A stretch of 64,000 nt of DNA. Origin: Gemmatimonas aurantiaca T-27 (GTDB lineage Bacteria > Gemmatimonadota > Gemmatimonadetes > Gemmatimonadales > Gemmatimonadaceae). Position numbers and translations under genes: made by a program. Shown in pieces: positions 1 through 8,244 of this stretch. Every line of letters begins with the position of its first letter. Position 1 is the stretch's first letter. A model generated the notes under the pieces. That model ran no database searches. It saw nothing but the letters and a program-made list of their open reading frames with translations, and was not told where the DNA came from. The DNA lies in contig NC_012489.1 of the NCBI RefSeq assembly GCF_000010305.1, positions 2,611,646 to 2,675,645 of the forward strand, written 5' to 3'.

Positions 1-2
1 CA

Positions 3-956
3 CTGGCGGGGTGCGGCCATGTGGGTGGCAGCTTGCTCGATCTGCTCAGCGCCCGACACGCCGAACGCACCAGCCGGGTCAGCGACACGCCGGATGTGCA
101 CGTGACACGCATTCTCGTGCGTGACGCCTCGCGCGAACGCCCAGCGCTGGCACGTGCCATTGGTGAGGGGATCACATCGGACGATGCCTGTATCACCGAA
201 GCGCAGCACCTGCTGGACGGCGACATCGATGTACTGGTGGAAGCCATTGGTGGTACCACCACCGCGCGCGTCCTCGTCGAAACGGCGTTGCAGCGCGGCA
301 TTCGTGTGGTCACGGCCAACAAAGCGCTGCTGAGTGAACAGGGTGAGGCGCTGCAGACACTCGCCAGCCAACATGGTACGCGCATCGATTTCGAGGGTGC
401 CGTGTGCGGCGCCATTCCCATCGTACGTTGTGTCCGCAGTGGCGCGGCGGGTGTCGGCATCACCCGCGTGAGCGGCATCCTGAATGGCACCAGCAACTAT
501 GTACTGGAGCAGATTGCCGACGGTCTTTCCCTCGACGCGGCCGTCGCGGCCGCGCAGGAGCTGGGGTATGCCGAAGCTGATCCGACGCGTGACCTGAACG
601 GTCAGGACATCGAAGACAAACTGCGCGTGCTCGCCTGGCTTGCGTTTGGCATCGATCCGCAAACCCTGAAGGTCACGCGGCGTGGACTCGACGCCGAGAT
701 CGCCCTGTGGGCCGCCCAGGCGGCCGCCGAGGGCGATCGCGTGAAGCTGATCGCCACCTGCGAACGTGATGGCGATGGTTTTGTCGCGCGCATCCTGCCC
801 ACACGCGTACGAGGCGACGATGCATGGGCAGCGGTGCGCGGTCCCTTCAATCGCGTCGTGATCGAAAGTGAATCGGCAGGGTCCATCGCATTTCAGGGAC
901 CAGGCGCCGGCGGCCTGGCTACGGCGGGAGCGGTGCTGGCAGACGTGCTGCAGTAG
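3..956 (+). CDS. hom: Homoserine dehydrogenase (5' end cut by window edge)
   Basis: NAD(P)-dependent reduction of L-aspartate semialdehyde to L-homoserine, in the cytoplasmic pathway to threonine and methionine. The reading frame is open from base 3, and its first residues LAGCGHVGGS form the end of the dinucleotide-binding Gly motif, so the true start lies just before the window. Family signatures follow: VTANKALL, then GILNGTSNYVL and GYAEADPTRDLNG, which hold the substrate-binding and catalytic region. The protein ends soon after the catalytic domain, so the C-terminal ACT regulatory domain of the long form is absent. It converges on the peptidase gene downstream with only 33 bp between them. 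Confidence 0.93.
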   Translation: MAGCGHVGGSLLDLLSARHAERTSRVSDTPDVHVTRILVRDASRERPALARAIGEGITSDDACITEAQHLLDGDIDVLVEAIGGTTTARVLVETALQRGIRVVTANKALLSEQGEALQTLASQHGTRIDFEGAVCGAIPIVRCVRSGAAGVGITRVSGILNGTSNYVLEQIADGLSLDAAVAAAQELGYAEADPTRDLNGQDIEDKLRVLAWLAFGIDPQTLKVTRRGLDAEIALWAAQAAAEGDRVKLIATCERDGDGFVARILPTRVRGDDAWAAVRGPFNRVVIESESAGSIAFQGPGAGGLATAGAVLADVLQ

Positions 957-989
957 CGACGTCGGATCGCGGGGGACCCGCCATCGCCC

Positions 990-2201
990 TTACCGGATTC
1001 CCCGCGCCCGCAGCAGCAGCCTGACCGAATCCACCGGCAACGGATTCACGCGCGACGAACGACTCGACACCGGGGTCGCCATCAGCAACGCGTTGTAGAG
1101 CGCTTCTTCGGTAGCTTCGGTGACCGCCTGAAACAGGGCGGACATCTGATCGTTGCCCAGTTCTTCGTTGGTGTTCACGACCGCATCCGGATTGCGACGC
1201 ACCTTGGATGCGGTGGAGAACGCCAGCACATAGTCACCCGATCCGTTCGAGGCGCTGGAGCCCGTGCGCGCCAGCCCCATCACGGCACGCGCGGCCAGTC
1301 GTTCGAGATTGCGTGACAGGATCGGCGCATCGGTGGCAATGACGATCATGCACGACCCGTCACCATGCTCAGCACCGGCATCCCCCGGTGACCGATTGTT
1401 GGCCGGTGCCACATCGCGCTGGAACGCGTAGCGTCCAAGTTGCTGCCCGATCGGCGCCCCCATCATCTGCAGCACACCGCCGTAGTTCCCCTGCACCAGC
1501 ACGCCGATGCGGAATCCGCCCAGCGTGGCGGGCAGTACGCGGGAGGAGGTGCCGATGCCGCCTTTCCAACCAAACATCACCGTGCCATGGCCCGCGCCTA
1601 CGCTGCCTTCCATGACCGGACCATCGGTCGCAGAAGCCAGCGCGCGCTGCACCGCCGCACCAATACCCGGGCGCGCGCGGGTGGCATTGAGTTGGCCATC
1701 GTTGGTTTCGCCCACCACCGGATTGATGGAACGCACGCCGGCATTCTCCGGCCGGGCCAGCATCCACTGCGCAAGCGCGTCGCCGGCCTGCCAGATGCAC
1801 AGGGTGCACGTCAGCACGATAGGCGTTTCGATTTCTCCCAGCTCACGCAACTGTGTCACACCGAGCAACTTCCCGAACCCGTTGCCCACATGCAGGGCCG
1901 CCGGCACACGATCGCGAAACAGGTCGCCGCCGTGCGGTACAATGGCCGTGACGCCGGTGCGCAGCGAATCCCCCTCGCTGATCGTCACCTGCCCCACTTT
2001 GACGCCCTCCACGTCGGTGATGGCGTTGTGTCGCCCCGGTGTGAAGATGCCCGGCGCCAGCCCCAAAGCCCGCGCCCGCGTGGGTTGAGCGTCGACCCGC
2101 GTCCCCATGCCGATCATGAGGAACGCCGCCCCCAATGCTGCCCGTCGCAGTCTCTGTCGCACGTGATGTGAGGTCCAAAGTGAGACATCCCGGCGGCACA
2201 C
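990..2201 (-). CDS. P1/S58 family aminopeptidase (DmpA-like), exported
   Basis: Member of the DmpA/BapA family of self-processing N-terminal-nucleophile aminopeptidases, 403 aa. A basic N-terminus followed by a hydrophobic stretch (about residues 20-38, ending VDAQ) looks like a signal peptide, so it probably acts in the periplasm. Family motifs are ITDVEGVKVG near residue 61, NPVVGETNDG near 160, and EGSVGAGHGT with GGIGTSSR near 198-221. The autocleavage site is visible as DGSCMIVIATDAP: Gly282-Ser283, with Ser283 becoming the N-terminal nucleophile of the beta chain. The natural substrate cannot be told from sequence. It is separated from holB by a 148-bp divergent intergenic region. Confidence 0.88.
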   Translation of the reverse strand: MCRRDVSLWTSHHVRQRLRRAALGAAFLMIGMGTRVDAQPTRARALGLAPGIFTPGRHNAITDVEGVKVGQVTISEGDSLRTGVTAIVPHGGDLFRDRVPAALHVGNGFGKLLGVTQLRELGEIETPIVLTCTLCIWQAGDALAQWMLARPENAGVRSINPVVGETNDGQLNATRARPGIGAAVQRALASATDGPVMEGSVGAGHGTVMFGWKGGIGTSSRVLPATLGGFRIGVLVQGNYGGVLQMMGAPIGQQLGRYAFQRDVAPANNRSPGDAGAEHGDGSCMIVIATDAPILSRNLERLAARAVMGLARTGSSASNGSGDYVLAFSTASKVRRNPDAVVNTNEELGNDQMSALFQAVTEATEEALYNALLMATPVSSRSSRVNPLPVDSVRLLLRARGIR

Positions 2202-2349
2202 TGGCCGCCATTTACCACCTACAGCCTACAGCATAGAACTCCTCCCCTCCAACCTTATCCCCCAAACGCCCGTCTCTCGGCACTATCGCACGAGGATTGC
2301 CGGTCGACCGTTAGATTCCCGGTCTCTTCCCAACTTCACCGCGCGACTC

Positions 2350-3441
2350 GTGTCCTTTCGTCCACTCTACGGCCATCATCCCCTCCGGCAGCGCCTGACC
2401 GCCGCAGCGTCCGACGGTCGACTGCCCGCGAGCCTGCTGTTCCAGGGGCGGCGTGGCGTGGGCAAGCAGCGCCTCGGTCTGTGGCTCGGCCAGTTCCTGC
2501 TCTGTGATCGCGCCACGACGGAAGGACTGCGGGAACCCTGCGGCGCCTGCCAGCACTGCCGCTATGCGGAACGGGGCGTCCATCCCGATCTGCACTGGTT
2601 CTTCCCGCGTCCGCGTCTCAAGGATGGCGATGCGTCGACCGATGACGTGAAGGCCGATGTGGCCGAAGCCGTCGCCGAGCGCATGGGTGATGAAGGGCTG
2701 TGGAGTCCGCCGCCTGGAACGGAAGGCCTGTATGTCGCCACCGTGCGCGCGCTGGTGCACATGGCCTCGCTGCGCCCCGCCATGGCGCGACGTGCCGTGT
2801 TCGTGGTGGGCGACGCGGAGCGGATGGTGAGCCAGGAAGGCGCCGATCAGGCAGCGAATGCGTTCCTCAAGCTGCTCGAAGAGCCTCCCAACGGGACCAC
2901 CCTGCTGCTCACGACGAGTGAACCGGGCGCGCTGCTGCCTACGATCAAGTCCCGTGTGGTGTCCGTGCGGGTGCCACCGCTCACGCCGGCGGACATGGAC
3001 GCCTTTCTCAGCGACGCCGTCGTAGAGCGCAAGTTCGCCCGCACGCCGCGGGAAGAGTTGCTTGCTCGCGCGAATGGGGCACCGGGTGCGCTGCTGGCCG
3101 GAGATTCGATGAGTGCGGCATTCACCGCCGCGCGTCGCATTCTGGAGGCCGCACTCGCGCCCAATACGCCGGATGGCACGGCCGAACGCATCAAGGCGGC
3201 GGCAAAACAAGGTGTGGCCGGGGCACGAGGGTCGTTCAGCGACACACTCGATGCGCTCACGCTGTTGCTGCATGCCCGTGCGAAACAGTTGACGTTGTCT
3301 GGCCACGATGTCGATGCGCGGCGCACCGCGTCGACGTTGTTGTTCGTCGAAAACGCAAAAACGAAAGCGCAGGGCAACGTGAGCCCGCAACTACTCATGG
3401 CCTCGCTGCTCACCTCTTTGCACCAGACGTTGAACCCCTGA
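2350..3441 (+). CDS. holB: DNA polymerase III delta' subunit
   Basis: Clamp-loader subunit of the replicative polymerase, 363 aa, starting at GTG. The AAA+ fold is recognisable from GRRGVGKQ (residues 33-40, P-loop), a four-Cys zinc site (C52, C64, C67, C70), the Walker B-like VFVVGDAERM, NAFLKLLEEPP, and the sensor segment TIKSRVV. The P-loop is closer to consensus than in many delta' proteins, so a gamma/tau paralogue was considered, but the length and lack of a C-terminal extension fit delta'. moaC follows 7 bp downstream, so the two are probably cotranscribed. Confidence 0.87.
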   Translation: MSFRPLYGHHPLRQRLTAAASDGRLPASLLFQGRRGVGKQRLGLWLGQFLLCDRATTEGLREPCGACQHCRYAERGVHPDLHWFFPRPRLKDGDASTDDVKADVAEAVAERMGDEGLWSPPPGTEGLYVATVRALVHMASLRPAMARRAVFVVGDAERMVSQEGADQAANAFLKLLEEPPNGTTLLLTTSEPGALLPTIKSRVVSVRVPPLTPADMDAFLSDAVVERKFARTPREELLARANGAPGALLAGDSMSAAFTAARRILEAALAPNTPDGTAERIKAAAKQGVAGARGSFSDTLDALTLLLHARAKQLTLSGHDVDARRTASTLLFVENAKTKAQGNVSPQLLMASLLTSLHQTLNP

Positions 3442-3448
3442 ACCCACC

Positions 3449-3940
3449 ATGACAGACGCCGCGAGTGGACTTTCGCACCTTGATGGTGCGGGAAATTTCC
3501 AAATGGTTGACGTAGGTCACAAACCGATTTCCGTACGATCGGCGGTGGCATCCGGGCACATTGTTATGGCGCGGGAAACATTCAACGCCATACGTGACAA
3601 TGGGTTGAAGAAAGGCGACGTCATCCCGGTGGCCCGACTGGCCGGAATTCAGGCAGCCAAGAGAACGGCTGAGCTCGTTCCCCTGTGCCACCCGCTCCCG
3701 TTGTCGGGGATCGAGGTTCGGGTTAGTCTCGATGAGTCGCTCCCCGGGTGTCTGGTGGAGGGATCTGTCCGTACCACCGCCCAGACCGGGGTGGAGATGG
3801 AAGCGCTGACCGCCGTGTCCGTCGCACTGTTGACGATCTACGACATGGCCAAGGCGATCGACCGGACGATGGTGATCTCGAACATCACGTTGCGCGAAAA
3901 ACGCGGCGGCGTGTCGGGAGATGTCATCAACCGTCCGTAG
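3449..3940 (+). CDS. moaC: Cyclic pyranopterin monophosphate synthase
   Basis: Converts 3',8-cyclo-7,8-dihydro-GTP to cyclic pyranopterin monophosphate in molybdenum-cofactor biosynthesis. The protein is 163 aa, full length for the family, which forms hexamers. The family active-site residues are all present: LCHPLPLS (C80, H81), GVEMEALTAVSVALLTIYDM (E116, E118, D132) and K135 just after. A run of charged residues near the C-terminus (LREKRGGVSGD) is also typical. It sits between holB and a lytic transglycosylase; no other moa gene is in the window. Confidence 0.96.
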   Translation: MTDAASGLSHLDGAGNFQMVDVGHKPISVRSAVASGHIVMARETFNAIRDNGLKKGDVIPVARLAGIQAAKRTAELVPLCHPLPLSGIEVRVSLDESLPGCLVEGSVRTTAQTGVEMEALTAVSVALLTIYDMAKAIDRTMVISNITLREKRGGVSGDVINRP

Positions 3941-3962
3941 CGACCGTTGAAAGCGAGGGCCT

Positions 3963-4823
3963 ATGCACGACCCAATAGATGCAGTAGCTGCAGTACCGAG
4001 TCTCGATGCCAAGGCTCGTCGCCGGCGAATCCGTCGCCGGGCGGCGCGCCGACAGCTTTCGAAGCTGGGGTTGCTGGGAATGGTGGCGTTGGCCGCGATG
4101 GTGGTGGTCCGCCCCGAGTTTGGAACGTCAACGCAGACCGACGTCGCGCCTGATCATCCCGGCACCGCGGTCTCGCCGCTGGCCGTAGCGGGCAATGGCC
4201 CGCAGATCCCGGTGTCCGGCCCACGTGTGCCGCCTCTGACGGTTCAGCCGTTGTGGCGCCCGGCCGGTGAGGTGCTCAAGCGCTCGCGCAGCAAACAGGC
4301 GAACAAGCCGCAAACCAACACACCCGCGTTTGCGTTCGCCCCCGATCCACGGGAGCGGGAACAGCGGGAATCGCTGGGTCGCTGGCACCACATCTTCACG
4401 TACAGCACCAAGTACCGCATCAAGCCGGACCTGGCTCGTCGGATCTACGACGCCGCCATCACCGCTGGCCTCGAGCCGGAGCTGGCATTCCGCCTGGTGC
4501 GTGTCGAGAGCGTGTTCGACGTCAAAGCCGTGAGCCCGGTGGGTGCCATGGGTCTGACCCAACTCATGTACGGCACGGCGCGGGTGTTCGAACCCAACGT
4601 GACACGTGAGGAGCTGCTCGATCCCGACATCAATCTCCGTATCGGTTTCCGCTACCTGCGCACGCTGATTCGCGATTACAAGGGCGATCTCAAGATGGCG
4701 CTGCTTGTGTACAACCGCGGCCCCACGGCGGTGAACAACGCGATCGCCATGGGTATGAGCCCCGCCAACGGCTACGAAAGCATCATCACACGAGGCTATC
4801 GCGGGCGTGGTACGCTGGACTGA
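3963..4823 (+). CDS. SLT-type lytic transglycosylase, membrane anchored
   Basis: Peptidoglycan lytic transglycosylase, 286 aa, that would cut the MurNAc-GlcNAc bond to leave 1,6-anhydro-MurNAc. A very basic N-terminus precedes one membrane segment (about residues 34-50), followed by a Pro-rich spacer and a C-terminal Slt domain (about 150-280). The catalytic Glu is E182 in VRVESVFD; GAMGLTQL (194-201) and VYNRGPTAV (from 249) complete the family pattern. It begins 22 bp after moaC, and a terminator-like hairpin follows its stop. Confidence 0.88.
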   Translation: MHDPIDAVAAVPSLDAKARRRRIRRRAARRQLSKLGLLGMVALAAMVVVRPEFGTSTQTDVAPDHPGTAVSPLAVAGNGPQIPVSGPRVPPLTVQPLWRPAGEVLKRSRSKQANKPQTNTPAFAFAPDPREREQRESLGRWHHIFTYSTKYRIKPDLARRIYDAAITAGLEPELAFRLVRVESVFDVKAVSPVGAMGLTQLMYGTARVFEPNVTREELLDPDINLRIGFRYLRTLIRDYKGDLKMALLVYNRGPTAVNNAIAMGMSPANGYESIITRGYRGRGTLD

Positions 4824-4850
4824 CCGTCCCGCTTCACCATAGAAACACGA

Positions 4851-4888
4851 CAGGCGGCCTGCGCGATCTCGAGTGGGCCGCCTGCTTT
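4851..4888 (+). terminator. Rho-independent terminator after the SLT gene
   Basis: CAGGCGGCC (4851-4859) pairs with GGCCGCCTG (4876-4884) and is followed by CTTTT. It lies between two converging genes and could serve both strands. Confidence 0.7.
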
Positions 4889-4911
4889 TCCGGGTGACTC
4901 AGAACCGGCGC

Positions 4912-6681
4912 CTACTTCGCCGCCGTGCGGGTCTTGGACTTCGTGGCGCTGGACTTCGTGGCGCTGCTCTTGGGCTTCGTCGACTTGGCCGCACCGGCCT
5001 TCGCTTTGCTCGTCTTGGCCTTGCTGGTCTTGGCCTTGCTGCTCGTAGCCTTGGTACTCTTGGCCTTGCTGGTGCTGGCCTTCGCCTTGCCAGACTTGGC
5101 GGCGCCACTCTTCGCCTTACTGGTCGCCTTGGCCTTGCTGACCGTGGCTTTGCCGCTCGCACCCGACGCCGTGACCGACGACGAGGCCGTGCGCGTGGCC
5201 CCGCGAACCTGCAACGTCTGCCCCGCTATCAGTCGCGTGCCCCGGAGACCGTTCATCGACTGCAGGCGGGCCTGCGTCAGGCCGTAGCGGCGCGCGATGC
5301 CGCCCATGGTCTCGCCTCGGCGCACCACATGCACCCCACGAGACTGTAGCGAAACCTTGGAGCCCGTCCCATACCGTTCGATGGAGGGATCGGGAATCTC
5401 GAACGCGTACGCCAGTGTGGCGGCATCGGGGATGCGCACCGACTGACCCGACGTGAGGCGTCCCTTGGCGGACACCTTGAGGGCGGGGTTGAACCATCGC
5501 AGTTGCTTGAGAGAGATCCCGTGTTTGCTGGCCAATCCACTCGCCGTGGTGGTCGTGCCGGTGATCTTCGTGCTCACGAACCCCTGCACGTCGGCCATGG
5601 TATCGAGCGCCGCCCGCGTCGCGTCAGCGGTACCGACTGGCAACCGGACCCACGCCGACGCATCCGGCGGCGCCATGCCTCGTAACAACGACGGATTGAG
5701 TGTCCGCAGTTCCTTGCTGTCCGTACCGCTCGCCCGCGAAACCACGGCAAGGCTGGTTCCCGGCGCCACCGAAACCGAGTCGTACAAATAGAGCGGCAGC
5801 GAATCGAGGGTGATCCCGTAGCGATCGGGGGTTTTGGCGATCAAGGCGGCCGCAATGAGCTGCGGTACATAGTTCTTGGTCTCTGCCCGCAGGTAGTCCT
5901 GGTCAGCCAGTGCAAAGAACCGATCCTCTCCTTCGAATCCTTCCAGTTCCTCTGCGAAACGCGTCAGGCCACGCGCCACGCGCCCAGGACCGCCATTGTA
6001 CGCGGCCGCGGCGAGATAAAACGAACCGAATTGTTTCTGGAGGTAGCCCAGGAAACGGATGGCCCCATCGGTGGCGCGCGCGGGATCTCGGCGATCGTCT
6101 ACCCACCAGTCCACGCGCATGCCGATGTCGCGTGCCGTACTGCTCATGAACTGCCACATGCCCACCGCCGCCGCGCGGGAGTAGGCATGAGGGTCGTACC
6201 CACTCTCGATCAGGGCGAGGTACGTCAAATCCTCCGGCATCCCACTGGCCCGCAGTTTGGCGCGGATCATGGGTTCATAGCGAGTGCCAGCCGACAGGCG
6301 TGCAGAGAATCGTTCGCGCGCACTGGAGCCGAACAGATTCACGTAGTGCGCGACCCGATCATGCGTCTCATAAGACCGCACGTCGATATCCCACTGCGGA
6401 TCCACGGCCGAATCGGCCGCGGCGACCGCCGTGGAATCACCAAACACCGACACGGCGGTCTGCACCACTTCATCGGTGAGCACGGTGTCGCGGACGGCCA
6501 GACGTGAATCGGCCGTCGGTGCAAGCGACGCAGAAACCGCCACCGGCACCGTCTGAGCGGGCGGCGTGGATGCCCTCGATGGGCCACGCCATGGGGCTGA
6601 CGAGAGGCATCCCGTCAACGCGACCGCAGCGCTCGACAACAGCGCCGCGCGCGGGAACAGCAGGAGGTAGCGAAACGACAT
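4912..6681 (-). CDS. LysM lytic transglycosylase lipoprotein with Lys/Ala/Ser tail (MltD-like)
   Basis: Membrane-bound murein transglycosylase of MltD type, 589 aa from the chosen start. That ATG places a short basic n-region and a hydrophobic core directly before the lipobox VALTGC (Cys25); an upstream in-frame start would bury the signal. The Slt domain carries ALIESGYDPHAYS (catalytic Glu about residue 159), GMWQFM and AAYNGG. Three LysM-like units follow (about 303-348, 372-419, 449-494). The last 95 residues are a low-complexity tail of repeated SKAK, TSKA and SSAT units resembling histone H1 or HU-type DNA-binding tails, which is unusual on a cell-wall enzyme. Another possibility is that the tail binds anionic cell-wall polymers. 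Confidence 0.87.
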   Translation of the reverse strand: MSFRYLLLFPRAALLSSAAVALTGCLSSAPWRGPSRASTPPAQTVPVAVSASLAPTADSRLAVRDTVLTDEVVQTAVSVFGDSTAVAAADSAVDPQWDIDVRSYETHDRVAHYVNLFGSSARERFSARLSAGTRYEPMIRAKLRASGMPEDLTYLALIESGYDPHAYSRAAAVGMWQFMSSTARDIGMRVDWWVDDRRDPARATDGAIRFLGYLQKQFGSFYLAAAAYNGGPGRVARGLTRFAEELEGFEGEDRFFALADQDYLRAETKNYVPQLIAAALIAKTPDRYGITLDSLPLYLYDSVSVAPGTSLAVVSRASGTDSKELRTLNPSLLRGMAPPDASAWVRLPVGTADATRAALDTMADVQGFVSTKITGTTTTASGLASKHGISLKQLRWFNPALKVSAKGRLTSGQSVRIPDAATLAYAFEIPDPSIERYGTGSKVSLQSRGVHVVRRGETMGGIARRYGLTQARLQSMNGLRGTRLIAGQTLQVRGATRTASSSVTASGASGKATVSKAKATSKAKSGAAKSGKAKASTSKAKSTKATSSKAKTSKAKTSKAKAGAAKSTKPKSSATKSSATKSKTRTAAK

Positions 6682-6901
6682 ACGCCAGCGCCGAGGAAGG
6701 GATCGTACGGAGTCGCGAGCAGCAGGCGGACTCCGTCGTCGGAACCGGTCCGCCCGGTATCTCAGACAGAGACAGCGGCGCGGACGTTGCACGTCGTGTT
6801 ATAACCCGGGAGCGCCGCCAGTGATACCCGACCTCCCCAATCCCCGGTGGCGGCCATCACGGACGAGCCTGCCCCAGGCGAACGACGATGGGAAAACGGT
6901 C

Positions 6902-7393
6902 CTAGGAGAGCGGCCCGAGCAGAGGGGCGGCCACGCGGTTGGCGGCATGCAGGGCGGCCCGCACCGCCGCCGCCATGGCATCCCCTTCCACGATCGACGC
7001 GCCCACCACACGACGGGATTCCGCACCGTCCCGGGCCATCGCCGCCACCATCATGACCATCGTATCGAAGGCGCGCACTGGCTTCACCCCGATCAGCTCG
7101 AAACGCATTGCACCGTCCGATGCCGTCACCAGGGCGTCGAAGGTGGCCAAGGCGGCCAGCCGGAGATCTCCCCCTTCGCAGGCGGTCCCTTCCTGCCGGC
7201 AGATATAGCTGCCATCCGCAAAAAAGGGCCCGCTGAAACGCACCGTGACCCGGGTAAATGCGGCAGGCCCCCGCTCCAACTGACAGTCGACGAACTGCAC
7301 TCTCGGGCGCTCTTCCGTGGAAGGCTCAGCTCGCGCGGTCAATGCTACGCCGACGCCATAGGCGTCACGGTCGATCAGCTCGGAGAGGATCAT
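6902..7393 (-). CDS. Conserved-looking protein of unknown function
   Basis: A 163-aa protein if started at the ATG before ILSELIDRDAYG; an earlier in-frame start would add 37 poorly coding residues. I do not recognise the family. It looks like a soluble alpha/beta protein: alternating strands (VRVQFVDCQ, TVRFSGPFF), a pair of Cys around ICRQEGTACEGGD, then an Ala-rich helical C-terminus. The ending VVGASIVEGDAMAAAVRAAL loosely recalls ligand-binding allosteric domains such as that of LeuA, but this is not enough for a call. It lies between the response regulator and the LysM transglycosylase genes on the same strand. Confidence 0.6.
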   Translation of the reverse strand: MILSELIDRDAYGVGVALTARAEPSTEERPRVQFVDCQLERGPAAFTRVTVRFSGPFFADGSYICRQEGTACEGGDLRLAALATFDALVTASDGAMRFELIGVKPVRAFDTMVMMVAAMARDGAESRRVVGASIVEGDAMAAAVRAALHAANRVAAPLLGPLS

Positions 7394-7523
7394 GGTCGGC
7401 AGGGGTGAGGCTGGCGTGACAATCGGTGTCACGCTCTGAGCCCTTTGCGAGCTGACGAACCGTGCTGCGACATGTAACAGCGCAACGCGTGATGTCCGAC
7501 CCACGACACGTGCCCACGCGGGC

Positions 7524-8195
7524 TCACGCGTCGGTGATGATCCCCGTTTCGAGCGCGAAGCGGGTGAGCCCCGCCACGGAGTGGATCTGCAGTTTGCGCA
7601 TCAGACTCTCCCGATGCGCCTCCACCGTCCGGCGGCTGATCCCCAATTCGGCCGCAATGGCCTTGTTGGTCAGACCGCGCGCCACGCCCGCCAGCACATC
7701 CCGCTCCCGAGGGGTGAGCAGATCGAGCTGCGCCGCCGGCGCGCCCTCACTGACCACTTCGGTCGATGTGAGACGCCGCACCACAGCCGGACTGAAAAAT
7801 GTGCCGCCGGCATGCACGGCCCGAATAGCCGCCCGGAGCTCTTCGCCGGCCGAGTCCTTGAGCAGGTACCCGTGTGTACCGATGCGCATGCCTTCGCGCA
7901 CGTACTCGCCCTGATCGTGCATGCTGAGCAGCAGCACCCGGGTGTCCGGCAGTGCCTCCCGCAGCCGCGCCGCCGCCTTGAGGCCCGACTCTTCGGGCAT
8001 GGTGATATCGAGCACCACCACGTCCGGCACGTGCTGCAGGGCGAGGTCCACGGCCGTGCGCCCGTTCGAGGCTTCGCCCACCACTTCGATGCCGGGATCG
8101 GCATCGAGCACGTAGCGAAGCCCCTCACGGACCAAGGCATGGTCGTCCGCGATCAGCACCCGGATCGGGGCGGTGGGAGCAACTGAAGCGTTCAT
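7524..8195 (-). CDS. NarL/FixJ-family response regulator
   Basis: Two-component response regulator, 223 aa: receiver domain (about 10-127) and LuxR-type helix-turn-helix (about 155-215). The acidic pocket D17/D18, phosphoacceptor D63 in VVLDITMP, and K113 in GYLLKDS are all present. The output domain reads LTPRERDVLAGVARG, NKAIAAELGISRRTVEAH and RKLQ. The ATG chosen lies 10 residues before IRVLIADDHA. It is 49 bp downstream of its cognate kinase on the same strand, so the two should form one operon. Confidence 0.94.
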   Translation of the reverse strand: MNASVAPTAPIRVLIADDHALVREGLRYVLDADPGIEVVGEASNGRTAVDLALQHVPDVVVLDITMPEESGLKAAARLREALPDTRVLLLSMHDQGEYVREGMRIGTHGYLLKDSAGEELRAAIRAVHAGGTFFSPAVVRRLTSTEVVSEGAPAAQLDLLTPRERDVLAGVARGLTNKAIAAELGISRRTVEAHRESLMRKLQIHSVAGLTRFALETGIITDA

Positions 8196-8244
8196 CAAGT
8201 CAGGGGTTCCACCAATAATAGCGTGGAGCAGAGCTGAAGCGTTG

